Source of the DNA: Molossus alvarezi
Taxonomy: Eukaryota; Chordata; Mammalia; Chiroptera; Molossidae
Assembly: GCA_037176705.1 (NCBI GenBank)
Contig: CM073890.1
Location: 98,508,591-98,572,590, forward strand
Reading direction: 5' to 3'
DNA: 64,000 bases
The notes under the pieces were generated by a model that was given only the letters and a program-made list of their open reading frames with translations, was not told the origin of the DNA and made no database searches. Below, piece by piece: positions 1 to 9,540 of this stretch. Each line of letters opens with the position of its first letter. Within the stretch, counting starts at the first letter, position 1. Made by a program: the position numbers and the translations under genes.

Positions 1-24
1 TCTGAAATAATGGATTGGCTAAGC

Positions 25-400
25 AGTTTTTCTTGTCTGGGTTGTCTCAGCTGAAGCTGAACGGTCTAGGATGGCCTCCGACAGCTGGCTCAATAACACC
101 TGGGACGATAGAGATGAACGACTGCTGTCCTCCAATGGGCGAGCTGGGCTTGCTCACATGCTGTCTCTCATCATGTAGTGTGTTAACATGGACTCGTTCT
201 GTGTGGCAGGGATCCCAAGAGCAGTCGGAGAACGTCCCAATGCGCAATCTTTTTCCAGGCTCAGCTTATGTCAACTTTGAAGACATCCTTTTGTCCAAAG
301 AAATCTCATGACCAAGCCCAGATTCAAGAAGTAGAAGAATGGATCCCATCTCGTGATGGATAACGTTGTAAAGTCACATTACTAAGGGCAGGATGCATAA
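25..400 (-). repeat. Old LTR-like remnant
   Basis: This stretch resembles, read in antisense, the degenerate LTR-type repeats common in mammals that contain phrases like catgaccaagcccagattca and a following gtaaagtcacatta. Both phrases are present around 308-380. I could not find LTR ends (TG...CA), a polyadenylation signal or a target duplication. The 98-residue plus-strand frame across it (15-311) has no recognisable domain and is best read as chance. The family assignment is from memory of similar repeats and is uncertain; a MaLR-type LTR is the likeliest class. Confidence 0.4.
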
Positions 401-1250
401 AAGGGTAGAAGTCTTTCTGGTTATTTTTTTCAATTTATCACAGCAAATATATTTCATGTAAGATTTGGGTATAATTTTTATGGTTAGTCTGATTATTTAG
501 AGTTAGCTAAGTTTCCTAGGCTAGTTTTATGGGAAAGACTGATTTCCCATGAATAATGTATTTCCATACATTATTTAAGGTTACGAGAATATAAACAAAT
601 GTGTTTAATTGAATTATCAATATGTTTTCAAAGATATCTTTTTGTGAATTGGAGTCAGTGTTGCAAATCATGTGAATTTAGTTACCCCATCTACCCTATC
701 TTGATACAATTGCGAAAGGTTATCTCTCTGACAAACATTTGATATCAGTTTTGATTGTGTTGCTCTGTAGAACCAATTTAAATGTAATTTCTGAGATCCT
801 TAATTGACTATAAGACCTTGGGCTAATATTAAATAATGTTAATAAATGAGTAATTCCTCTAATTAAAGTGGAAAGCTCAACAAGTTATATACATCATCTT
901 ACAATATGTTGAAAGTATTTTAAACCTAAAGTTGGAAGCTTTAATTTGTTATTAACCATATGTTTATGTAAGTTTATGTAAACTTATATCTAAATCATTA
1001 GATAAAGTTTTCGTATAAAAAAAATAGAGGACTGATGACTCAAAATTGGTCTTAAAGTACTTAATCTTTTCTTTAAAAAAGATAAGAATATTTTCTCCGT
1101 ATTCTGCCTAGAATAGCAGTTTCCTTAACTCACCAGAATTCTTTCAGTTGAGATCCTGCTAAATTTTTATCATACTTATAAATTGTTTGATAATAAACAA
1201 TAAATGTTTCCTACTTCTGAAAGAACTAAAGTTACATTATTGTTACCTTC
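401..1250. other. AT-rich unannotated stretch
   Basis: I see nothing recognisable: no open frame of note, no SINE head, no terminal repeats. The composition is strongly AT-rich with scattered T and A runs. Confidence 0.5.
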
Positions 1251-2050
1251 TGCAATGTCATTTTTAATTTTATTCTTTATTTTTGAGACTATTACAGATG
1301 TCACCCTCCATTTTTCCCCCATTGCCTCCCTCCACCCAACCCCCTCCCTGTCCCAGACCTTCACCCCTCTGTTGTCAGTGTCCATGAGCGATGCATATAT
1401 GCATGTAAGTTCTTTGGTTAATCTCTTCCCATCCCTCCCATCCCCTTTCCTCTGACATTCATCATCCTGTTCCATGTTTCCATGCCTGTGGCTCTATTTC
1501 ATTCATGAGTTTATTGTGTTCATTAGATTCCACATAAAAACGAGATCACGTGATATTTGTCTTTCCGTGACTGTCTCCAGGTTCCTCCATGCTGTCTCAA
1601 AGGGTAATAGATCCTTCTATTTTACAGCTGCATATGATAAAGGGTTAATTTCTAAAACATATAGAGTACTCATACAGCTCAACAAAAGGAAGACAAATAA
1701 ACCAATTAAAAAATGGACAGAGGGCCTGAATAGACACTTCTTCAAAGAGGACACACAAGTGGCCAAGAGACATATGAACAAATGCTCAGTCAGTAATCAT
1801 CAGAGAGATGCAAAATTAAAATGGCAATGAGGTATCACCTCACACCTGCCAGAACAGCTATCATCAATAAATCATCAAACAACAAGTGCTGGTGAGAATA
1901 TGGAGAAAAAGGAACCTAGTACACTGCTTATAGGAATGCAGACTGGTGAAGCCACTATGGAAAACAGTGTGGAGTCTCCTCAAAAAAATTAAAAAAGGAA
2001 CTGGCATTTGACTCCATTATCCCACTTCTAGGAATATATCCTAAGCATCT

Positions 2051-2208
2051 GCCCTGGCCAGTTTGGCTCAGTGGTTAGAGCGTCAGCCTATGGTCCAGAG
2101 AGACCCGGGTTCAGTTCCCGCTAAGGGCATGTACCTAGGTTGCAATTTGTCCCCGGCCCTGGTTGGTCGTGCGGATGGCAGCCACTTGATGTGTCCCTTT
2201 CACGTCGA

Positions 2209-2263
<55 letters not shown>

Positions 2264-2328
2264 TGCTCCCACTCTATATGAACAAAAAATGGAAAAGAAT
2301 GTCCTCGGGTGAGGATAAAAAAAAAAAG
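2051..2328 (+). mobile_element. Ves SINE, long type with gaggata tail
   Basis: The tRNA-like head starts gccctggccagtttggctca with a Pol III box A-like tggctcagtggttagagc and a box B-like gggttcagttcc. A (TC)n middle at about 2214-2254 and the ending cctcgggtgaggata plus A-tail follow. It lies inside the sense LINE-1 segment. The target duplication is imperfect (atcctaagca before, atcctgaaaca after). The LINE-1 reading resumes on the far side, so the SINE is younger. Confidence 0.92.
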
Positions 2329-2486
2329 AATCCTGAAACACCAACCAGAAAGCATATGTGCAGCCCTATGTTCCTAGCAGTATTATTTACAGTAGCTAAG
2401 ATCTGGAAACAGCCCAAGTGCTCATCAGCAAATGATTGGATAAAAAAGCTGTGGAATATTTGCACAATGGAATACTATGCAATGTC

Positions 2487-2575
2487 TGTTTTTTTTTTTA
2501 ATTCTCATCCGAGGATATTTTTCCATTGATTTTCAGATACAGTAGGAGGGAAGGAGGGAGAGGGAGGGAGGGAGG

Positions 2576-2621
<46 letters not shown>

Positions 2622-2757
2622 TTGATGTGAGACACACAATTGGTTGCCTCTCGCATGACCCCAACTAGGGCCAAGGTACGTGCCCTTGACCAGAATCGAA
2701 CCCATGACTCTGATCCGCAGGCTGACAATCTAACCACTGAGCAAAATCAGCCAGGGC
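2487..2757 (-). mobile_element. Ves SINE, antisense, with (GA)n middle
   Basis: The T-run at 2488-2500 is the A-tail in antisense. It is followed by ccgaggatatttttccattg, a long (GA)n run (about 2577-2617), and the antisense head ending cagccagggct. The flanks tgcaatgtc (2478-2486) and tgcagtgtc (2758-2766) form the target duplication. That word also belongs to the duplication of the host LINE-1, so this SINE landed at or next to the right end of the LINE-1. Confidence 0.9.
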
Positions 2758-2774
2758 TGCAGTGTCATTTTAAT

Positions 2775-4224
2775 ATATTTTCACTCTAATAGTAATCAAG
2801 AATGTGATAATTTACCTATGATTTATGGCCATATATTGACATAATGGTAAACGTCCTCTCATCAATCTTTTTGATATTGCCTTTTCCAAGTTTAGGTACC
2901 AAATTCAGAATTAGAAAAAACTACTCATATGTCTTTTATATCCTTGCAGTCTACTGGAAAGAAATAACATTTTCTCACTCACTTTCTAAAAGAGGGGTGG
3001 CTAGAAATAATTAGGTAGGTTTGGTATTCACTATATGTTAATGAGATCAACACTATTATGTGAGAGCGAGTGCCACTCTATTTGTCAGACTAACCACTAC
3101 AGCACACACGAAGAGCTGTCAAATCAATAAAGAAGCCGAGCCTCCTCTGGGTCAATTATGTTCTAGTAAGATGTTATTAATATGAACATGTTTCCACAAT
3201 CATATATGCTCTCAGGACTCAGGATGAATAGAAGCATTCTTATGTTCATGTGCAAAGCCTGGCACAAGGTGGATAGAATAAATAGATTCTGTAAAGTATT
3301 TTGTTTCTACACTTGTAATACTCTTCTCAGCTGGTGGCACATCTCATGTACAGTCACCTAGATGACTCAGAGGCTGCACAGGTTTTCAATGCCATCAGTG
3401 TTCATGATAGGTTGGCACACTCAGGGTAATTAGTACCTTGGTTTTCTCTAAGGAATTTTGAATTATTCTCAAAAAGGAGTTTTCATATTTTGGGGGACTG
3501 TTATAAAATTAGTCAAGACCATTCAGTCTTATGTCAACAAGTGGTCCCTGCTTTCCCCCCTGTCCATGTTGGCCAAAGCCATGCTATAGAAGATATATGA
3601 TAAAAATTATGAAGAAAGAAATTATGTTTTTTGGAGGCAGCATCAAAGGGATAATTGTTCAGTAAAGAACTATATTTGCCATCATTGACCCTTGGATTTT
3701 AAGGGAAGAGTCTGGTGTTTCCAGGATTCCCAGGGTAAGATGACATTGTCACCATAAACAGATACCTGTTACACTGCACCAGAGAACAACATCAGCATTT
3801 CCCAGACACCTTTGGTCCAGGAGCTGATGACTTCCTGCAAGCAGACTGCTGACTCAGGCTATGATGAGACAAGAATTAATTAGGCATGATTAAATAAAAC
3901 TGGCAATAGGAGGTTAATTGGTATTTTTATTGAAATATTAATGGTATTGTTTTTAATGTTCCAAAGTCCAGTGATCATATGAAACAAATGTTTCCTTCCT
4001 TTCTTTTCATCCATAGCCAACCCTTTTTTTAGTAAAATAAATTTGTATAAACTGAAATTAAAGTTTTTCATTGTAACTTGTTCAAATTGAGCACTCCAAA
4101 TTCATAAAAGACATTCTACAAGAGCTCTTAAGAAATTTCAATAATTTCCAAGACATGGTTGATGATGTGTGATTTAGGCCTTGACAAACAGAAGGTCTCT
4201 GGTAACTAAGGTTGCAGAGTTCTT
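2775..4224. other. Unannotated stretch
   Basis: No SINE, LINE or transposon end was recognised in these 1.45 kb and no frame exceeds about 63 codons. The stretch may be single-copy DNA or repeats too decayed to read by eye. Confidence 0.45.
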
Positions 4225-4240
4225 CTAAAATCCTATTTTT

Positions 4241-4333
4241 ATTTTCGGTGGTACGTGCCCCTAGCGGGAACCGAACCCGGGACTCTCTGGTCTGCAGGCC
4301 GATGCTCAACCGCTGGGCCAAACTGGCCAGGGC
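4241..4333 (-). mobile_element. Short tRNA-head-only SINE, copy 1
   Basis: Read on the minus strand this is a Ves-like head (gccctggccagtttggccca, box B-like gggttcggttcc) that ends at cgctaggggcacgtacc and passes directly into a short A-rich tail. The CT-rich middle and the tail region of full-length Ves SINEs are absent. It is flanked by ctaaaatcctattttt (4225-4240) and ctaaaatccatttttt (4334-4349), so it looks like a completed retroposition rather than a deletion product. The ctagggg base pattern differs from the ctaaggg of nearby full-length copies. The overlapping 79-residue frame at 4082-4321 is not a gene. Confidence 0.85.
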
Positions 4334-4419
4334 CTAAAATCCATTTTTTGAGACAGGTTTCCAACAAGAGAGCATGGGTGTTGTTCTGCTAAAAACCAAC
4401 AACTCCTAGGGATTTTTTT

Positions 4420-4509
4420 GGGGGGTACGTGTCCCTAGCGGGAACCAAACCCAGGACTCTCTGGTCCACAGGTCAACACTCCAACCGCTGAGTCAAACCA
4501 GCCAGGGCA
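4420..4509 (-). mobile_element. Short tRNA-head-only SINE, copy 2
   Basis: The minus strand reads as a head beginning ccctggctggtttgactcag and ending cgctagggacacgtacc followed by a C-run and an A-run. It stops at the same point as the copy 90 bp to its left. The duplication is about 10 bp and partly merged with the tail (ggattttttt at 4410-4419, ggatttttt at 4510-4518). It is more diverged than copy 1. It has no CT-rich middle. Confidence 0.78.
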
Positions 4510-4885
4510 GGATTTTTTGTTTTTTTGGTTTTTTAAACAAAAATTGACCCAAAGTCATCCATTCAGAATTTTTGATGATCATGTAATAACATGAACTATA
4601 CATACAGCTTTTCTGACTATTCTGTAAGCCCAGGTGAAAACTAGGTTCCTTTTCATGACTTCATTACAAAATCCTTCACTCAGCAATCAGAATTATCTGA
4701 GAGGATTTCTTATGTTGGATACCCCAAAATGATTTCTTTTAGTAGAACTGTGGTTGTGTGTGTTTTGCATACATAGATAGAGATAGTGGTACAACTTCTG
4801 ACTATTGAAAATCAACAGAGTGCAACATTTCTTCCAACTTTAAGTCTACTCTTAAATCCAACTCTGCCTGCCAGTTTTACTGTTT

Positions 4886-5326
4886 GTTTTAGGCAGAATT
4901 GTGCCTCCAAAGTTGCACAAGCCCTTGTCCCAGAACCTGTGAATATGTTCGGTTAATTGACAAAAGGGAATCCAGCTTGCACCTAAATGAATGTTGTTAA
5001 TTAGCTGACCTGGAGATGAGATTTCCTTGAATTATCTTCGTCGGCTTGATGTAATTACAAGGGGATGGATGAGGAGTCTGAGTCAGATGGATATCTGAAG
5101 CTGTTGTGCTGCAGACTTTGAAGGTGGCCTGTGGTCTGCCTGGAGAAGCTGGAAGAGGCAAGGAAACAGATTCTCCCAAAGAGGCTTCAGAAAGGATCGC
5201 AGTCCTGATACCTTGGTTTTAACCCATTTCAGACTTCGGGCCTCTAACACTGTGAAATAATAAATGTGTATTGTTTTAAGAATTAAATATGTAATTTGTG
5301 ATGGTAGTTGGAGATAACTAATATGC
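4886..5326 (+). mobile_element. MaLR (MLT1-like) LTR
   Basis: Phrases characteristic of MLT1-type LTRs appear in order: cccagaacctgtgaatatgt (4930), gagaagctggaagaggcaag (5142), aacagattctcccaaagagg (5165), cccatttcagacttcgg and the polyadenylation-like aataataaatgtgtattgtt (5257-5276). These are old ERVL-related retroelements. The copy is degenerate and I see no internal sequence or clear duplication, so it may be a solo LTR. The minus-strand 60-residue frame inside it is a shadow. Confidence 0.8.
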
Positions 5327-5339
5327 TCCCATATTTCTA

Positions 5340-6265
5340 AAAGCCATTAAAATAAAAGCTAAACTCCTTCCCATATCCTAAAGGGCATTGTACAAACAGA
5401 ACTCTTCCTTTTATCCCCTCATCATACCACTCTCGTGTTTGATTATTCTGCTCCAAAAACACTGACATTCTCTCATTGATTTGAATATGTCAAGTTCTAC
5501 CTCAGGGCCTTTGCACTTACTTCTCTTTGTTAGTCCTTTCCCGAGGATATTTTTCCATTAATTCTTAGATAGAGTGGAAGGGAGAGAAGGGGAGAGAGAG
5601 AGAGAAACATCGCTGTGAGAGAGACACATCGATTGGTTGCCTCCCACACGACCCCTGCAGAAGCCAGGGATTGAACCTGCAACCAAGATATATGCCCTTG
5701 ACTGGGAATCAAATCCACAACCCTTCAGTCTGCAAGCTGACCTTCTAATCGCTGAGCTAAACAAGCCAGCGCTTGCCTCTCTTTTCTCTAGAGAGCTCAT
5801 TTCCCTACTCTTTGTCAGACTGGGTAGTTCTCATCTTCAAATTGCCTGTAAGTCAAATTCTTCAAATTACCTTTAAACCATATAAATCTCTTAGTGACAC
5901 ATATATATGAGAGATTTGTGTCTATTGGTTCTGTTTCTCTGCAGCACCCTGACAGTGCAGGAGGGAAAGACACTGTACGCATCGAAGGGTGGCACACCAA
6001 GTGTGCTTAAGGAAAGAGGACAGGACACTAGTCATCTCTGGAGACTCGTTAAATAAATGTCATTTGCGTAAAACAGTTTGCTCTGTTTTGCAGATCTGTT
6101 CTGCCTTTCGCTGCATGCCCTTACAATTTGATTACTTGTCTATCTTTATTACTGGACTTTTATTACTTTTAAGGTAGGACTCAAGTCTCATTTACCCCTA
6201 TGTTCCTAGCACCTTGCCTCAATATAGTATTTAATAATATTTGTTGGATGAATAAATGGCTAAAT
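5340..6265 (+). repeat. L2 LINE 3' region, broken
   Basis: The left part carries the L2-like words ctacctcagggcctttgcac (5500-5519). After the SINE it resumes with ctctagagagctcatttccc. The 3' end is recognisable at 6180-6260 as a decayed form of the family's ending (tatgttcctagcaccttgcc, then tatttgttggatgaataaat). The section at about 5890-6050 fits less well and may be another old insertion: gtctattggttctgtttctc at 5920 recalls an antisense LTR end. L2 is an ancient, long-inactive LINE. Confidence 0.65.
5538..5774 (-). mobile_element. Ves SINE, antisense
   Basis: It begins with the antisense tail cccgaggatatttttccatt and has a short (GA)n segment near 5591-5604. It ends with the antisense head gctaaacaagccagcgc. 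It splits the L2 remnant. The divergence from the typical head (agccagcgc instead of ggccagggc) and the lack of an obvious T-run suggest an older copy. Confidence 0.85.
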
Positions 6266-8205
6266 GAAAAATGTACACTCTATACATAAAATTTTACTGA
6301 GATTTTTATAGACTTTATTAATTCCCTCTTAACTCCTGGTTACTTACTTATACTTTCCCTGACAAATATACTACTCTGTTTCTTAGGAGAGCATTTCCAC
6401 CTTCGAGATCTCCAAATAATCCAGAATATGGAACCAAAGCCATACAATCATGGTTGTGTAGTATCTGTCCTTCATTTGGCAAGAGGAAGAAAACCCAGCT
6501 CTAGTTAACATCATCCCATAGAAATATTTGATGAGATCAATTTTAAATTATAAAATTGCTTTTATACATAGAAATGTTAAAAATCACATTCTCTAAAAAT
6601 ATATAAATTAAAAATATGTTTATGAAAGAATAACATTCTTTCCTACTAATTTTGAGCTGAATGTGAGGCTTTTTCTATCTGGATATTCAACTCGTCCAGA
6701 GTGCGGAACTCTCAGGTAGTCTGAGGAGGACCTGTGTTCATCCTTTTTAGAAAGCTCGCATCTGGGTTAGCATCCCTCACTCCTACCTCATCTCTTCCCT
6801 CCTCATTGTGTGTGAGTGCTGCATCTCTAACAAAGGAAAGACAATTTCAGAGCTCTGGATGGGTCTAAACTTTGCTTTACCAAGGACAATACTGGCACCT
6901 TTCCAGAAACCTGGAGGCCATGGCTCATCTGCAAATCATGTACATATATTTGCATGAATTTTATTTTGATTAGTAGCCTCAACCCATGATGGTACTTAGG
7001 ATGAATGAAGCATTTTACATATATGAATAAATGAAGATGATTTAGTAGTCTTGCTGCTCTTGGCTGTGTTTTTCCTATTCCTCTAACTCTACTCATTCAT
7101 CTCCTGCTTGTTAGTCCTTCTCTTTAATTCTAGAGTAGGTGTTGCTTTTCCTTTTTTAACAGATTGATTCTATATAGGTGGTGAGAAGAAAGTTGCCCTG
7201 CTTGGGCATTTTGTTGACCCATTTAACCTAGAACTAATATGACCAAAATCATTGTAACTTAATGATTTGTGCAAAGAGCTTTATCATAACTGGCATAAAT
7301 TGGCATTTGTTGGGGGGTGGGTTGGGGCTGAGTCAGTGGAGCATACAAAGCTTGAAAACTATGCAATTTTATTTTGAAGAGCTTGTCTCCATAAACTGAA
7401 ATATCACTTTGGGGACAAATATATAAAAGTGGAGTCAATGGAGAATTACTACCCTATTAATGGCTTTTTATTTTCCCTAAACTTTAAATTATCTGTGAAT
7501 GTAATTGTGCGTGCGTGTGTGCGTGCGTGCGTGTGTGTCTGACTGGGGAAGGACATGTTGCAGGAGAACAATACAAAGGGTCATTAGTTGACAGGGATAA
7601 AGAATGCTGATGATGGTATAAGATGACGGCTGCCAGAAAAACAATGGGAAGAAGACAATAGCTTGTAGTGACATCACACAGAATGCTAGAGAGCAGAGGA
7701 GGTGGTGAAGTGGTGGTTACTAGTTTAAAGATCAACCACATAGGTCTCTACACTTTATTTTAAAAATCTATATTCACTTATTAAAGTGAATTACTAATAA
7801 AGGAAATCACCTCTCTATAAATATTCCATATAGATTTTGCCTAGGAAATGAAAGGCAGTCAGTTCTAGAACGGGAGAAACATGATTTCCTTTTCTTCCTC
7901 ACCTTGCTGCTTCACTTTATGTTGTTTTCTCTTTCCTAGTCTATGCCCCCTTATTTTATTCTCCTAGGCTCGAACACACTCCAGGCCTTCCTAGTGTTTC
8001 AGTGTAGCCAGGTCTCCTACAAGCAATAATAGATTCATTTTCGTATTAGTTATTACTTAGTAGGACTTAATTTACTTTTGAGAAATATTGCTTATTCCTC
8101 CTATGTTTGGAGCAATAGAAAAAATATGAAACTAATTCATAATACGATTAATGTCTTCCATTTTTAAGTTAAAGAATGATAATATAGTTTTAACTATTTA
8201 AGATA
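6266..8205. other. Unannotated stretch with a GT/GC-rich repeat
   Basis: I recognise only a short alternating purine-pyrimidine tract at about 7507-7537 (gtgcgtgcgtgtgtgcg...), which could adopt Z-DNA. The minus-strand frames over it (7484-7741, 7489-7677) reflect the simple repeat and carry no domain. The rest is AT-rich without recognisable elements. Confidence 0.45.
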
Positions 8206-8215
8206 AAATATACAG

Positions 8216-8421
8216 TCTGGCTGGTGTGACTCAGTGGACTGACCGTCATCCCTTGGACTGAAAGGTCCTAGTTTAATTCCCAGTCAGGGTACATGCCTAG
8301 GTTTGGAGCTCAATCTCCAGTAGGGGGCGTGCAGGAGGCAGCTGATCAGTGGTTCTTTCTCACATAGATGGTTCTATCTCTCTCTCTCCCTAAAAATCAA
8401 TAAAAACATATTTTTATAAAA
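8216..8421 (+). mobile_element. Ves SINE, type ending aaaatcaataaa
   Basis: The head is ctggctggtgtgactcagtg. It is followed by the landmark cagtagggggcgtgcaggag and a short CT stretch, ending ctaaaaatcaataaaaacat. Flanks aaaatatacag (before) and aaaatctacaa (after) are an imperfect duplication. This head and tail differ from the gaggata type, so at least two Ves lineages are present in the window. Confidence 0.9.
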
Positions 8422-8748
8422 AGTTAAAATCTACAAGTATTACAGAGAACTAGATTAATGTTACAAAGCAATAGAAATATTAAAAATAGTAGTAGAGGAA
8501 TTCAACTTAAAGTGAATTTGGGAGTTGAATCACTGAGAGTTTGATCAAACTAGAACCACAAGTCATAAACATTTATTGTAAGGATTAAGTTTCACACAAT
8601 TATGGGAGTTGGTGAGGAAGTCCATGCAAAGGCTCGCCTCTGTGTCAGCTGTTGGTTATGTCAGTCACTGCTGGTTATCGACAACAACAGCTGGGAAAAG
8701 CTTCACTGGATAAAGTGGGATAAAGTGGGGATAACCTGGAGCACATCC

Positions 8749-8979
8749 ACCCTGGCCAGTTTGGCTCAGCAGTTAGAGTATCAGCCTGCAGACCAGAGAG
8801 TCCCAGGTTCGGTTCCCACTAAGGGCACTTACCTGGGTTACAGTTTGTCCCGGGCCCTGGTTGGGGTTGTGTGAGTAGCAACCACATGATGTTTCTCTCT
8901 CTCTCTCTTCCATCCTCTCTCCCTCCTGCTCTATCGAAGATAAATGCAAAAATGTCCTCAGGTGAGGGGGAAAAAAAAA
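8749..8979 (+). mobile_element. Ves SINE, gaggata type
   Basis: It runs from ccctggccagtttggctcag to tcctcaggtgagggggaaaa. It has gaagataaatgcaaaaatgt before the tail, where several other copies have gaacaaaaaatggaaaa. The copies at 15.2 and 15.8 kb share this variant, which suggests a common older subfamily. Confidence 0.9.
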
Positions 8980-9540
8980 TTTAAGCCCAACCAGATGAAC
9001 TGGAACCCATGAAGATAAACTACATCTCACATGTAATTTTCACAGCCTCTAACCTGGCGTAGGTGACCTACAGAAGGACCCAGAGCCCTCTGCTGTAGAC
9101 TGTTTCTGTACTTGCTCCAGAGATTGGAAACACTGAAGCTGAAGATCCAGTAGATCCGGAGGGCTTGTTGGCCTGGTTGCTGCTACCTATCAACAAGATG
9201 AGCAGGCAGAGTCTCAGCCTATAAGAAAGCTATGGCAGTATCTGGTGCCCAGCTATCAGGAAGTAGAGCCTGCTGATTCGCTCCCATCTTCCAAATCTCA
9301 TGCAAATTTCTCTTGTGGCTCACCCTAACATGGAAGCATATCAGAATGACATTTAGAGTCACATAGTTCCAACCTAACCTAAGTTGACACCGTACAAAGG
9401 CACCATAATCAACCTCTTGACCACTTCTGATACACAAGTATCTCCCTGAACCATACTCAACATCCAATAACAGACAACACTTAAATAATGCTCCTGGAAA
9501 ATATGATGCAATCTCTCTTGTTCAATTAATCACATCTCAT
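8980..9540. other. Unannotated stretch
   Basis: Nothing is recognised between the SINE and the LINE-1 fragment. The 82-residue minus frame at 9219-9467 has no familiar motif and is not supported as a gene. Confidence 0.4.

Larger units (their letters stand above)
1251..2774 (-). mobile_element. LINE-1 with inverted 5' segment (twin-priming structure)
   Basis: From about 1269 to 1615 the sequence is the antisense of the bat LINE-1 3' UTR and end of ORF2 (attacagatgtc near 1293, gtgttcattagattccac near 1517, ctccaggttcctccatgctg near 1576). At about 1620 the orientation flips. From there to 2477 the sequence is sense ORF2 3' DNA (gggttaatttctaaaacata, gccactatggaaaacagtgt, ggaatactatgca), interrupted by a SINE. 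The two pieces adjoin in LINE-1 coordinates: the sense piece stops at ggaatactatgca and the antisense piece begins just downstream in the element. The imperfect duplication tgcaatgtcatttttaat (1251-1268) and tgcagtgtcattttaat (2758-2774) flanks the whole. This is the arrangement expected from twin priming. No intact ORF2 remains. Confidence 0.85.

Noticed and set aside
2214..2254. (TC)n as an independent microsatellite or regulatory pyrimidine tract
   Set aside because: It is the CT-rich middle of a SINE that expanded.
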